Assembly: GCF_016907435.1 (NCBI RefSeq)
Contig: NZ_JAFBBZ010000001.1
Coordinates: forward strand, 2,294,001 to 2,358,000
DNA from: Nocardioides salarius
Lineage (GTDB): Bacteria > Actinomycetota > Actinomycetes > Propionibacteriales > Nocardioidaceae
Reading direction: 5' to 3'
DNA length: 64,000 nucleotides
Shown here in pieces: positions 19,677 through 27,152 of this stretch. Under the pieces are notes generated by a model. That model did no database searches, was not told the origin of the DNA, and saw only the letters and a list, made by a program, of their open reading frames with translations. Made by a program: the position numbers and the translations under genes. How positions within the stretch are numbered: the stretch's first letter is position 1; the number at the start of each line of letters is the position of its first letter.

Positions 19677-20786
19677 GTGGGAAGAGTCCTGGACGGTGCC
19701 GACCGGTTCCAACGACGCTTCCCGCCCGTCTCCGTGCCGCTCGCGGTCTTCTACAAGTACGTCGACGACCAGGGCCCCTACCTGGCCGCGATCATCACCT
19801 ACTACGGGTTCATCGCGATCTTCCCGCTGCTGCTGCTGGCCACCTCGATCCTCGGCTTCCTGCTGCAGGGCAACCCGGGCCTGCAGGAGGCGGTGCTCAG
19901 CTCGGCGCTGCGCCAGTTCCCGATCATCGGCGACGAGCTGGGGCGCCCCGAGGGCCTCAGCGGCTCCACGACGGCGGTCGTCGTCGGTGCCCTCACCGCG
20001 ACGTACGGCGCCCTCGGGCTGGGCCAGGCGCTGCAGAACGCGCAGAACATCGCCTGGGCGGTGCCGCGGCACAACCGGCCCAACCCCGTGGTGCTGCGGC
20101 TCAAGAGCCTGGTGCTGCTGGCCTCCGCCGGCGTCGCCGTGCTGGGCGTCTCGGTGGTCTCGGCGCTCGGCTCGGAGACCGACATGCTCGGCGTGAGCGT
20201 CGACGGGTCGCTGCGCTGGGTGGTGCGGCTGGTCACGATGCTGCTGGTCGGCGCGGTGCTCACGGCGCTGTTCCGGCTGGCCGCGGCCCGGCGGCTCAGC
20301 GTGGGCCAGGCCGCGCCCGGCGCCTTCGTGGTGGCCGCCTTCTGGCAGGGCCTGCAGTGGCTCGGCACGCTCTACGTCACCGCGGTGCTGAGCGAGACCG
20401 ACGGCATGAACGGCACGTTCGCGCTGGTGCTGGGCCTGGTCGGGCTGATCTACATCGCGGCGGTGATGGGCGTGATCGGGATGGAGGTCAACGTCGTGCT
20501 GGCGCGCCGACTCTACCCGCGCGCGCTGCTGACACTCTTCATCGACAAGGTCGACCTTACCTCCGCCGACAAGCGGGCCTACGCCTACTACGTGCGCTCG
20601 CAGCGGCACAAGGTCAACGAGGTCATCGACGTGCAGTTCAGCGAGGACGAACCGGCGCCGCCCGACCCCGACGAGCTGCGCCGCCAGCCGCCCACGACCG
20701 TGCTCGACGTACCGGCGCCCGGTGCGGGATCCGGTGCGGGGTCTAGCGCAGACGCGCCACCAGCGCCGCCACCGTCTCGCGACTGA
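19677..20786 (+). CDS. YihY/virulence factor BrkB family membrane protein
   Basis: 369 residues from GTG 19677. About six membrane segments fall between residues 35 and 290 (for example ITYYGFIAIFPLLLLATSILGFLL and LGLVGLIYIAAVMGVIGMEVNVV); the C-terminal tail is soluble, proline-rich and acidic. The family is widespread in bacteria and was once misnamed ribonuclease BN; its transport or structural role is not established. The start follows from the leaderless promoter box. Its 3' end overlaps the convergent phosphatase gene by 44 bases, so the two transcripts are antisense there. Confidence 0.88.
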   Translation: MGRVLDGADRFQRRFPPVSVPLAVFYKYVDDQGPYLAAIITYYGFIAIFPLLLLATSILGFLLQGNPGLQEAVLSSALRQFPIIGDELGRPEGLSGSTTAVVVGALTATYGALGLGQALQNAQNIAWAVPRHNRPNPVVLRLKSLVLLASAGVAVLGVSVVSALGSETDMLGVSVDGSLRWVVRLVTMLLVGAVLTALFRLAAARRLSVGQAAPGAFVVAAFWQGLQWLGTLYVTAVLSETDGMNGTFALVLGLVGLIYIAAVMGVIGMEVNVVLARRLYPRALLTLFIDKVDLTSADKRAYAYYVRSQRHKVNEVIDVQFSEDEPAPPDPDELRRQPPTTVLDVPAPGAGSGAGSSADAPPAPPPSRD

Positions 20787-21522
20787 GGCCCAGCCCCTCG
20801 ACGGCGTACGTCGCGTGGTCGCCGTGCTCGGCGCGCACCCGCTCGTCGGCGGCCGCGAGGTAGCCGGCCTCGGCGACCATGACGCTCTCGTAGACCGGGA
20901 CCTTCTCGGGGCCCAGGTGCTCGGCGACCATCGCGAGGTACTTCTCGCGGGTGCCGTTGACCTCGTTGGTGCGCAGGTAGTCGGCGAGCACCGCCTCCTC
21001 GGGGACCCCCGCCAGGCGCAGCAGCAGCGCGGAGGCCCAGCCGGTGCGGTCCTTGCCGGCGGTGCAGTGGAAGACCTGGGGCGCCGCGCCCGCCGCCAGG
21101 CGGGTCAGCAGCTCGGCGAAGCTCACCCGCGCCAGCTCGTCGTCGACGAAGCCGCGGTAGACCGCGCGCATCGCCTCGTCGGCCTCCTCGCGGCTCGACA
21201 GCGCCACCACCTGGTCCATCGGGATGCCCGGCACCGGCAGGTGGTGCCAGCTGGCGCCGGCCACCTCGATGTCGGGGTGGGCGTCGACCTCGTGCTGCTC
21301 GCGCAGGTCGAAGATCTCCCCGAGCCCCAGGGCACCTAGCCGGTGCACGTCGGCGTCGCTGAGCTGCAGCTCGTTGGAGCGGTAGAGCACCCCCGGACGC
21401 AGCGGCGCGCCGTCCGCGGTGCGGTGACCGGGGCCCGCCAGGTCGCGGAAGTTGTCGGCGGAGGCCAGCCGCACCAGCTCGTGGCCCAGGTCGCCGGTCT
21501 CGCCGGGGGACATCTCGCTCAC
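20743..21522 (-). CDS. Tyrosine-protein phosphatase (PtpB/DSP-like)
   Basis: 259 residues. The signature HCTAGKDRTG at about 152-161 gives the CX5R loop (C153, R159); the N-terminal NFRDLAG motif and an FDLR segment (about 71-74) are typical of the actinobacterial phosphatases related to M. tuberculosis PtpB. It hydrolyses phosphotyrosine, phosphoserine or phosphoinositides through a cysteinyl-phosphate. The start is set at GTG 21522, which follows a CAGGAT box by 7 bases on the minus strand; an internal ATG at 21513 is the alternative. There is no signal peptide. It is divergent from the frameshifted P-loop gene. Confidence 0.88.
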   Translation of the reverse strand: MSEMSPGETGDLGHELVRLASADNFRDLAGPGHRTADGAPLRPGVLYRSNELQLSDADVHRLGALGLGEIFDLREQHEVDAHPDIEVAGASWHHLPVPGIPMDQVVALSSREEADEAMRAVYRGFVDDELARVSFAELLTRLAAGAAPQVFHCTAGKDRTGWASALLLRLAGVPEEAVLADYLRTNEVNGTREKYLAMVAEHLGPEKVPVYESVMVAEAGYLAAADERVRAEHGDHATYAVEGLGLSRETVAALVARLR

Positions 21523-21580
21523 GCCCGGAATCCTGCCAGGTGGCGCCCCACCCGGGGGGCGGGTGCCGCAGGATGGGGCG

Positions 21581-22119
21581 ATGGCCTGCTCGCGCATCCT
21601 CGTCGTCGGCTCGCCCGGCACGGGGAAGTCCCGGATCGCGGCCGAGCTGGGCGCCCGGCTCGGCCTCCCGGTCGTGCACTCGACCGGCTGTTCCACGACC
21701 CGGCGCACGGCTACGCCGACGACCGGCCGCGCTGGCGCCGGCACGTGGTGGAGGAGCTGGTGACGCAGCCGCGCTGGGTGATGGACGGCCACTACGCCTC
21801 GACGTTGGCGCAGCGCATCGCCGCGGCCGACCTGGTGGTGCACCTCGACCACCCCACGCGCACGGCGCTGCGCGGTGTCGTGGCCCGCCGCTGGGGTCGG
21901 GGCCAGAATCGGCCGGACGTCCCCGAGGGGTGGCGGGAGCGGGTGTCGTGGGAGCTGCTGGTCTCGGTGCTGAGGTTCCGGTCGACCGAGCGGGCGAGGA
22001 TCGCCGAGCTGGTGGCCGCGGCGCCGCACCCGCCGGTCGTCGTACGCCTGGGGTCGCGGGCCGAGGTGAGGCGCTGGCTGCAGGGCGTCGACGGTCGGCC
22101 GGCCGCGGACGTTGGTTGA
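21581..22119 (+). pseudogene. Frameshifted P-loop (FlaR/topology-modulation-like) kinase
   Basis: ATG 21581 follows a CAGGAT box by 6 bases and opens with RILVVGSPGTGKSRIAAELGARLGLPVVHS, a complete P-loop. The expected continuation (DRLFHDPAHGY..., WVMDGHYASTL, ADLVVHLDHPTRTALRGVV) is present but in the frame one base back, switching near 21681 at GCACTCGACC. One extra base there would restore an uninterrupted 180-residue protein of the adenylate-kinase-like FlaR family, with conserved W(V/I)DG(N/H)Y. So this is either a recent single-base deletion or a sequencing error. The stop TGA (22117-22119) is provided by the left end of the repeat element that follows. Confidence 0.8.
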
Positions 22120-22254
22120 GCAGCGAGGGCCGAAGGCTCGAGCGTCGCCGGAACCGGGTGAGTCCATGGCGTACGACGAGTGGTTGCGGTGGGCGCGGTG
22201 CTTGCGGGGTCTCGGCGTCGCTCGTCGCTGGCGCTCCTCCCTGCTCGACCAACG
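22110..22254. repeat. 145-bp element with 14-base terminal inverted repeats
   Basis: The left end CGTTGGTTGAGCAG (22110-22123) and right end CTGCTCGACCAACG (22241-22254) are inverted repeats with one G-T wobble pair. Each end belongs to a 42-43 base unit of the pattern GGTYGAGCAG-SGAGG...CGAGCG...RACC (22114-22155, and on the other strand 22251-22209), so two related units face each other. No reading frame of note lies inside. It resembles a MITE-like or REP-like element. The same GGTYGAG/RACC ends occur in the palindromes inside the E2 gene. Confidence 0.7.
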
Positions 22255-22273
22255 GTGACGTTGGTCGTCTCAC

Positions 22274-22279
22274 TAGGCT
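22274..22279 (+). promoter_or_regulatory. -10 box TAGGCT of a leaderless promoter
   Basis: TAGGCT is followed by 6 bases and ATG 22286. Confidence 0.65.
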
Positions 22280-22285
22280 CGAGCC

Positions 22286-23128
22286 ATGACTGAGCAGACG
22301 ATGGCGGGCCGCACGGTCCTGGTGACCGGCGCGAGCGACGGGATCGGCGCGGAGGCGGCGCGGGTGCTGGCCGCCGAGGGGGCCACGGTGCACGTGACCG
22401 GGCGCAGCGCCGACAAGCTGCGGCCGGTGGCCGAGGCGGTCGGCACCGAGCCGCTGGTCGCCGACTTCTCCCGCCTCGACGACGTACGCCGCCTGGCCGA
22501 GCAGGTCGGCGAGCGGGTCGGCAGCCTCGACCTGCTGCTCAACAACGCCGGCGGCACCTTCTCGCCCGCGCGGCGCACCCACGACGGCCACGAGCCCAAC
22601 TTCCAGGTCAACCACCTGGCGCCCTTCCTGCTCACCCAGCTGCTGCGGCCCCGCCTCGCCGCGGCCGGCGGCTCGCTGGTCGTCAACACCTCGAGCATCG
22701 CCAACCTGATGGGCCGGGTCGTGCTCGACGACCTCGACTACGAGCGCCGCCGCGCGATCGAGTTCCCGGCGTACGGCACGGGCAAGCTGATGAACATCCT
22801 CTTCACCCGGGGCATCACCCAGCGCTGGGCCGACGACGCGATCCGCTCGGTGGCGGTGCACCCGGGGCCGGTCGGCAGCTCGTTCGGCCGCGACTCGTGG
22901 CTGGTCGGCCTGCTCTACCGCTCGCCGCTCAAGCGGTTCGCGACCATCACCGTGGCCGACGGCGCCGCGCCCCTGGTCGCGCTGGCCCACCGGGGCCCCG
23001 ACCCCGAGATCGACGGTCGCTACTTCAGCCGCTTCACCATCGACGGCCGCGAGAGCCGCCAGGCCCGCGACCAGAGCCTCATCGACGGGCTGTGGGAGCG
23101 CTCGGCCCAGCTCACCGGCCTCGCCTGA
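22286..23128 (+). CDS. Short-chain dehydrogenase/reductase
   Basis: 280 residues. The NAD(P)-binding motif TGASDGIG is at about 14-21, the NNAG motif at about 87-90, the catalytic Ser in VVNTSSIANL and the YxxxK motif as YGTGK near 163. The group resembles retinol dehydrogenase-like SDRs, which reduce or oxidise hydrophobic alcohols and carbonyls. It stands alone between a repeat element and the convergent pcm gene; its own leaderless promoter gives no hint of substrate. The 4-base spacing to the convergent pcm stop leaves no room for a separate terminator. Confidence 0.88.
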   Translation: MTEQTMAGRTVLVTGASDGIGAEAARVLAAEGATVHVTGRSADKLRPVAEAVGTEPLVADFSRLDDVRRLAEQVGERVGSLDLLLNNAGGTFSPARRTHDGHEPNFQVNHLAPFLLTQLLRPRLAAAGGSLVVNTSSIANLMGRVVLDDLDYERRRAIEFPAYGTGKLMNILFTRGITQRWADDAIRSVAVHPGPVGSSFGRDSWLVGLLYRSPLKRFATITVADGAAPLVALAHRGPDPEIDGRYFSRFTIDGRESRQARDQSLIDGLWERSAQLTGLA

Positions 23129-23132
23129 GGCG

Positions 23133-23702
23133 CTACCTCAGGGGCACGAACCGGTAGCGGCCGTGCCGGGTGAGGTGGTCGCGGCCGTCCCGACGCTCGA
23201 CGAGCACCATCTCGCCCGCGACCGGCACCACCATCCGGCCCGGGTCGGCGAGCTGGTCGAGCAGCGGCTGCGGCAGCTCGCGAGCCTCGGCCGAGACCAG
23301 GATCGCGTCGTACGGCGCCTCCGCGGGCCGGCCGAGCCGGTCGGGGTCGGCCTGCTCGACCCGCACCCGCGGCACCTGCCGCGCCACGAGGTTGCCCCGG
23401 GCCATCTCGACCAGGGCGGGCTCGAGCTCGACACCGAGCACGGTCCCCGACGGGCCCACCAGCCACGACAGCAGCGCGGTGGTCCAGCCCGAGCCGCAGC
23501 CCACGTCGAGCACCCGGTCGCCCGGGCGCGGGTCGAGCAGGCGCAGCATGTCGGCGACCGTGCGGGGCTGGCTGTTGGTCTGGCCGTGGCCGATCTGCAC
23601 CGGGGCGTCGTCCCCGGCGCGGTCGCGCTGGCCCGGCGGCAGGTAGTCGCCGCGGGCCACGACCCGCATCGCCTCTGCCACCTGGTCGGACGTCGACGGC
23701 AT
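23133..23702 (-). CDS. pcm: Protein-L-isoaspartate O-methyltransferase
   Basis: 189 residues. The class I methyltransferase fold carries VLDVGCGSGWTTALLSWLVG near 64-83 (SAM-binding motif I), a preceding QPRTVADMLRLL segment that in this family contacts the isoaspartyl substrate, and a C-terminal MVVPVAGEMVLVERRDG. It repairs isoaspartyl residues in aged proteins using S-adenosylmethionine. A GACAAT box 6 bases before the ATG suggests its own leaderless promoter, although it also lies directly downstream of the SigK operon on the same strand and could be read through. The protein may be a shortened member, slightly below the usual 200-210 residues. Confidence 0.85.
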   Translation of the reverse strand: MPSTSDQVAEAMRVVARGDYLPPGQRDRAGDDAPVQIGHGQTNSQPRTVADMLRLLDPRPGDRVLDVGCGSGWTTALLSWLVGPSGTVLGVELEPALVEMARGNLVARQVPRVRVEQADPDRLGRPAEAPYDAILVSAEARELPQPLLDQLADPGRMVVPVAGEMVLVERRDGRDHLTRHGRYRFVPLR

Positions 23703-23708
23703 GCTGCC

Positions 23709-23714
23709 ATTGTC
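23709..23714 (-). promoter_or_regulatory. Possible -10 box GACAAT for pcm
   Basis: GACAAT on the minus strand is followed by 6 bases and the ATG at 23702. The first base departs from TANNNT, so this is weaker than the other boxes. Confidence 0.4.
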
Positions 23715-23722
23715 CCCAGCAG

Positions 23723-23787
23723 CGCAAGTCCGGGCCGGCTCGACGCGAAGTCCGGGCCGGGTCAGCGCGAGATGTGGGCCGGGTCAG
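23723..23787. repeat. Three tandem 21-22 bp repeats at the 3' end of the DUF1295 gene
   Basis: Units at 23723-23743, 23744-23765 and 23766-23787 share the core CGCGAAGTCCGGGCCGGGTC with a few changes. The third unit contains the DUF1295 stop codon (23784-23786); the others lie just beyond it. They look like local duplication of the gene end. Confidence 0.65.
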
Positions 23788-24599
23788 CGCGGGGGGCGGG
23801 GGAAGAACATCGGCACGCGGGCGGCGTACTCGTCCCACCCGTCGCGCTGGCTCATCTTCTTCTCCAGCAGCTTGGCGCCGGTGACGTTGCGCAGGAAGAG
23901 CGTCATCGCGACCGGGCACAGCACGGTGGCCAGGGCGGCGACCCAGCCGGTCGAGGCGGCCGCGGCGAGCCACAGGCCCCACCACACGCAGGCGTCGCCG
24001 AAGTAGTTCGGGTGGCGGGTCCAGCCCCACAGGCCCTGGTCCATCACCGGCGGGCGCTCGTCTCGCGGGCGCGACATGTAGTCGTTCAGCTGGCGGTCGC
24101 CCACCGCCTCGAAGACCAGCCCGACGCCCCAGACCACGACACCGAGCACCAGCACCCACGCGTGCTCGAGCGCCAGCACCGCGCCGACCGCGACCGGCAC
24201 CGAGACGAACCACTGGGCCACGCCCTGCACCAGGAAGACCCGGCGCACCGCGGTGCCGATCCCGACCTCCTGCAGCGAGCCGCCGAGCATCTCCCGGTAG
24301 CGGGGGTCCTCCTCGCCGCCGTGGGCGCCGAGCGCGCGGCTGCGCACGTGCCAGGCGAGCCGGCCGCCCCACGCCGCGACCATCGCCAGCACCAGCCAGC
24401 GGTGCCAGTCGGCCCCGTCGGCGCCCAGACCGACCAGCGCGGTCACCAGGGCGACCACCACGAAGCCGAGGCCCCACGCGACGTCGACGACCGCGACCAC
24501 CCCGAGCCGGCGGGCCCGCAGCGCCGTCGCGGTCATCACCACCACGACGCAGGCCAGCCCGGCCAGCAGCGAGACGGTCAGGGCAGTCGCGGTGTCCAT
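23784..24599 (-). CDS. DUF1295 membrane oxidoreductase (steroid 5-alpha-reductase-like)
   Basis: 271 residues with about seven membrane segments. The C-terminal half has the DUF1295 signature LWGWTRHPNYFGDACVWWGLWL (about 189-210) and a basic, Asn-containing RQLNDYM segment before it, as in steroid 5-alpha-reductase and ICMT-like folds. In Mycobacterium tuberculosis the homologue Rv0446c lies in the sigK operon beside ufaA1. Here it starts 2 bases after the stop of the second methyltransferase gene, so it is co-transcribed with the SigK module. It probably reduces or isomerises a double bond in a membrane lipid made by the neighbouring enzymes; the reaction is not proven. Confidence 0.88.
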   Translation of the reverse strand: MDTATALTVSLLAGLACVVVVMTATALRARRLGVVAVVDVAWGLGFVVVALVTALVGLGADGADWHRWLVLAMVAAWGGRLAWHVRSRALGAHGGEEDPRYREMLGGSLQEVGIGTAVRRVFLVQGVAQWFVSVPVAVGAVLALEHAWVLVLGVVVWGVGLVFEAVGDRQLNDYMSRPRDERPPVMDQGLWGWTRHPNYFGDACVWWGLWLAAAASTGWVAALATVLCPVAMTLFLRNVTGAKLLEKKMSQRDGWDEYAARVPMFFPRPPR

Positions 24600-24600
24600 G

Positions 24601-25881
24601 TCACCAGTCTCGTACAGACGGCAGGGTGTGCGTGCCGCCCGGGCGCACCATCAGGACCTGGTCGACGCCCATCCGGCCGTCGCGGAAGGCCATCGCGCCG
24701 CCGACGAGGTAGAGCCGCCACACGCGCACGACCTCCTCGCCCACGAGCTTGGTGAGCACCTCGACGTTGGACTCGAAGCGCTCGAGCCACCCCGCCACCG
24801 TGAGCACGTAGTGCTCACGCAGCGCGTGCACGTCGCGCACCTCGAGGCCACCGGCCTCGAGGAGGCCGACGGTCTCGCCGACGGGGCGCATGTGCATGTC
24901 GGGGGCGATGAAGCTCTCGATGAACGGTCCGCCGCCGGGCCACCTGCCCGCGCGCGACATCTGCTGCACGAGCACCCGCCCACCGGGGCGGACCGCGTCG
25001 TGCAGCACCTTCGCGTACGTCGGGTAGTTGCCCTGGCCGACGTGCTCGCCCATCTCCAGGGAGCCGACCGCGTCGTACTCCTGGCCCGGGGCCGGCACCG
25101 CGTCGCGGTAGTCCTGCAGCCGGATCTCGACCCGGTCGCCCAGGCCGCGCTCGGCGATCCGGGCGTCGATGAACTTCTTCTGCTCCGCGGCGATGGTCAC
25201 GCCGGTCACCTGCGCGCCGAAGTGCTCGGCGGCGTGCAGCGACAGCGAGCCCCACCCGCAGCCCACGTCGAGGAAGCGCATGCCGGGCTCGAGGCCGAGC
25301 TTGGTGCACACCAGGTCGAGCTTGGCGCGCTGCGCGTCCTCGAGGGACTGCTCGGGGGAGGAGTGGTAGCCGCAGGAGTAGGCCATCTGCGGCTCGAGGA
25401 TCAACGAGTAGAACTCGTTGGACAGGTCGTAGTGGAACGAGATCGCCGAGCGGTCGCGCACCTTGGAGTGCAGCCGGCCGCGGACCCGCGCCTGCGAGGC
25501 CGGGTTGGCGGGCGGGCGGCCCAGGACGCCCAGGCCGGCGGCGGTGCGCACGGCCTCGACCAGGGCGCGCGGGGAGGGGCGCACGCCGGAGAGGCCGCGC
25601 TCGCGGGCGACCGCGAAGGAGTGGGTCAGCGCCGAGTCGAGGTCCCAGCCGTCGACCTCGGGCACGTCGAGCTCACCGGTGACGTAGGCCTGGGCGGCCC
25701 CGAGCTCGCCCGGGTGCCACAGCAGGCGGCGTACGGCGTCGGGGCTGCGCAGCTCGACGGTCGGCACCGAGCCGTCGGCCGGGCCGGTCGCGGAGCCGTC
25801 CCAGGCCACCAGGCGCACCGGGAGCGGCCCGCGCAGGAACGGCTCGAGCGCGAGGGCCAGCCGCTGCGCGACGCCGTTCAC
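24601..25881 (-). CDS. CFA-synthase-like SAM methyltransferase, second copy
   Basis: 426 residues from GTG 25881, overlapping the upstream gene by 4 bases. The N-terminal lipid-binding region is followed by a methyltransferase domain with RFLDVGCGWGSLSLHAAEHFGAQ near 209-231 (motif I), ITFxYD-like AISFHYDLSNEFYSLIL, and the later MGEHVGQGNY. CFA-synthase-like enzymes transfer a methyl group from SAM to a double bond of an acyl chain in phospholipid. Unlike typical CFA synthases it reads EMGEHVG rather than EMIEHVG. It is a tandem relative of the next enzyme but not a close copy, so the two likely do different methylations. Confidence 0.9.
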   Translation of the reverse strand: MNGVAQRLALALEPFLRGPLPVRLVAWDGSATGPADGSVPTVELRSPDAVRRLLWHPGELGAAQAYVTGELDVPEVDGWDLDSALTHSFAVARERGLSGVRPSPRALVEAVRTAAGLGVLGRPPANPASQARVRGRLHSKVRDRSAISFHYDLSNEFYSLILEPQMAYSCGYHSSPEQSLEDAQRAKLDLVCTKLGLEPGMRFLDVGCGWGSLSLHAAEHFGAQVTGVTIAAEQKKFIDARIAERGLGDRVEIRLQDYRDAVPAPGQEYDAVGSLEMGEHVGQGNYPTYAKVLHDAVRPGGRVLVQQMSRAGRWPGGGPFIESFIAPDMHMRPVGETVGLLEAGGLEVRDVHALREHYVLTVAGWLERFESNVEVLTKLVGEEVVRVWRLYLVGGAMAFRDGRMGVDQVLMVRPGGTHTLPSVRDW

Positions 25882-27152
25882 GAGTCCTCCGGACGCGACA
25901 GGACCAGCTGGTTGACGTCGATGTAGCCCGAGGCGAAGCCGGCACGGGAGTACTCGAGGTAGAAGTGCCACATCCGCACGAACACCTCGTCGAAGCCGAG
26001 GGCGGCGACCTCGTCGGGCGAGCCGAGGAAGGCGTCGTCCCACAGCCGCAGGGTGGCGGCGTAGTGCTGGCCGAAGGCCTGGCGCTCGACCAGGCGCAGC
26101 GAGGTCTGCTCGTGGGTGATCTGCTCGATCACCGACACCGAGGGCAGCAGCCCGCCGGGGAAGATGTACTTGTGGATCCAGGTGTAGGTGTTGCGGGTGG
26201 CCAGCATCCGGTCGTGCGGCATCGTGATCGCCTGGATCGCCACCACCCCGCCCGGCGCCAGGACCTTGTCGATGGTGCGGAAGTACTCGGCCCAGTAGTC
26301 GTGGCCCACCGCCTCGATCATCTCCACCGAGACCACGGCGTCGTACTCGCCGGTGACGTCGCGGTAGTCGCAGATCTCCACGTCGACCAGGTGGCCCAGG
26401 CCGGCGGCCTCGATGCGGGCCTGGGCCAGGTGCTGCTGCTCGACCGAGAGCGTGATGGTGCGCACCGAGGCGCCGCGGCGCGCGGCGCGGATCGCGAGCT
26501 CGCCCCAGCCGGAGCCGATCTCGAGGACCCGTGATCCCGCGCCGACCTCGGCGCGGTCGAGCAGCCGCTCGATCTTGTTGGCCTGCCCGGCCTCGAGGTC
26601 CTCGGCCCGCGCGGCGGCGGGGCTGGTCTCGAAGAGCGCCGAGGAGTAGCTCATCGTCGGGTCGAGGAACAGCTCGAACAGGTCGTTGGACAGATCGTAG
26701 TGGTGCGCGATGTTGCGCTGGCTGTTCGACTTGCTCGAGCGCATCCAGCTCGGTGGCCGCTTGACGACCAGGGCTCGGGCCTTCTGCAGGTTCTGCGGCA
26801 CCAGGTGCTGGATCTCGGCGGCCAGCACCGTCAGGAAGCCACCCAGGTCGGGTGCGTCCCAGGCGCCGGTGAGGTAGGCCTCGCCGAAGCCGATGAGCTG
26901 GTGGCGGCCTACGCGCGCCCACAGCTCGTCGGGGCGGTGCACGGTCATCTCGGGGCCGCCGCGGCCGATGGTGCGCCGGCCCTCGGGGAGGTCGAGGTGC
27001 ACGGTCACGTCGAGGCGGCTCACCGCGGCGACGAAGAGCCGCTGGGCGATGGCCGCGGAGACGCGGGCGCGGGGTCCGGAGGGGACGACGTCGAGGCCGG
27101 GCCAGCGCTCCGCATGCGGCGGGCTGGTGGGTCGGGACGGGGTCATGGTCAT
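25878..27152 (-). CDS. CFA-synthase-like SAM methyltransferase (UfaA1-like)
   Basis: 424 residues from the ATG at 27152, which overlaps the upstream stop by 4 bases. N-terminal region about 1-150; NIAHHYDLSNDLFELFLDPTMSYSSA leads into the methyltransferase domain with RVLEIGSGWGELAIRAARRGA (motif I, near 208-228), then EMIEAVGHDYWAEYF, and a C-terminal YxxMWxFYLxY pattern as MWHFYLEYSRAGF. In M. tuberculosis the same position in the sigK operon is held by ufaA1 (Rv0447c). The product is a membrane-associated lipid methylase, with substrate probably an unsaturated fatty acyl phospholipid. Confidence 0.92.
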   Translation of the reverse strand: MTMTPSRPTSPPHAERWPGLDVVPSGPRARVSAAIAQRLFVAAVSRLDVTVHLDLPEGRRTIGRGGPEMTVHRPDELWARVGRHQLIGFGEAYLTGAWDAPDLGGFLTVLAAEIQHLVPQNLQKARALVVKRPPSWMRSSKSNSQRNIAHHYDLSNDLFELFLDPTMSYSSALFETSPAAARAEDLEAGQANKIERLLDRAEVGAGSRVLEIGSGWGELAIRAARRGASVRTITLSVEQQHLAQARIEAAGLGHLVDVEICDYRDVTGEYDAVVSVEMIEAVGHDYWAEYFRTIDKVLAPGGVVAIQAITMPHDRMLATRNTYTWIHKYIFPGGLLPSVSVIEQITHEQTSLRLVERQAFGQHYAATLRLWDDAFLGSPDEVAALGFDEVFVRMWHFYLEYSRAGFASGYIDVNQLVLSRPEDS

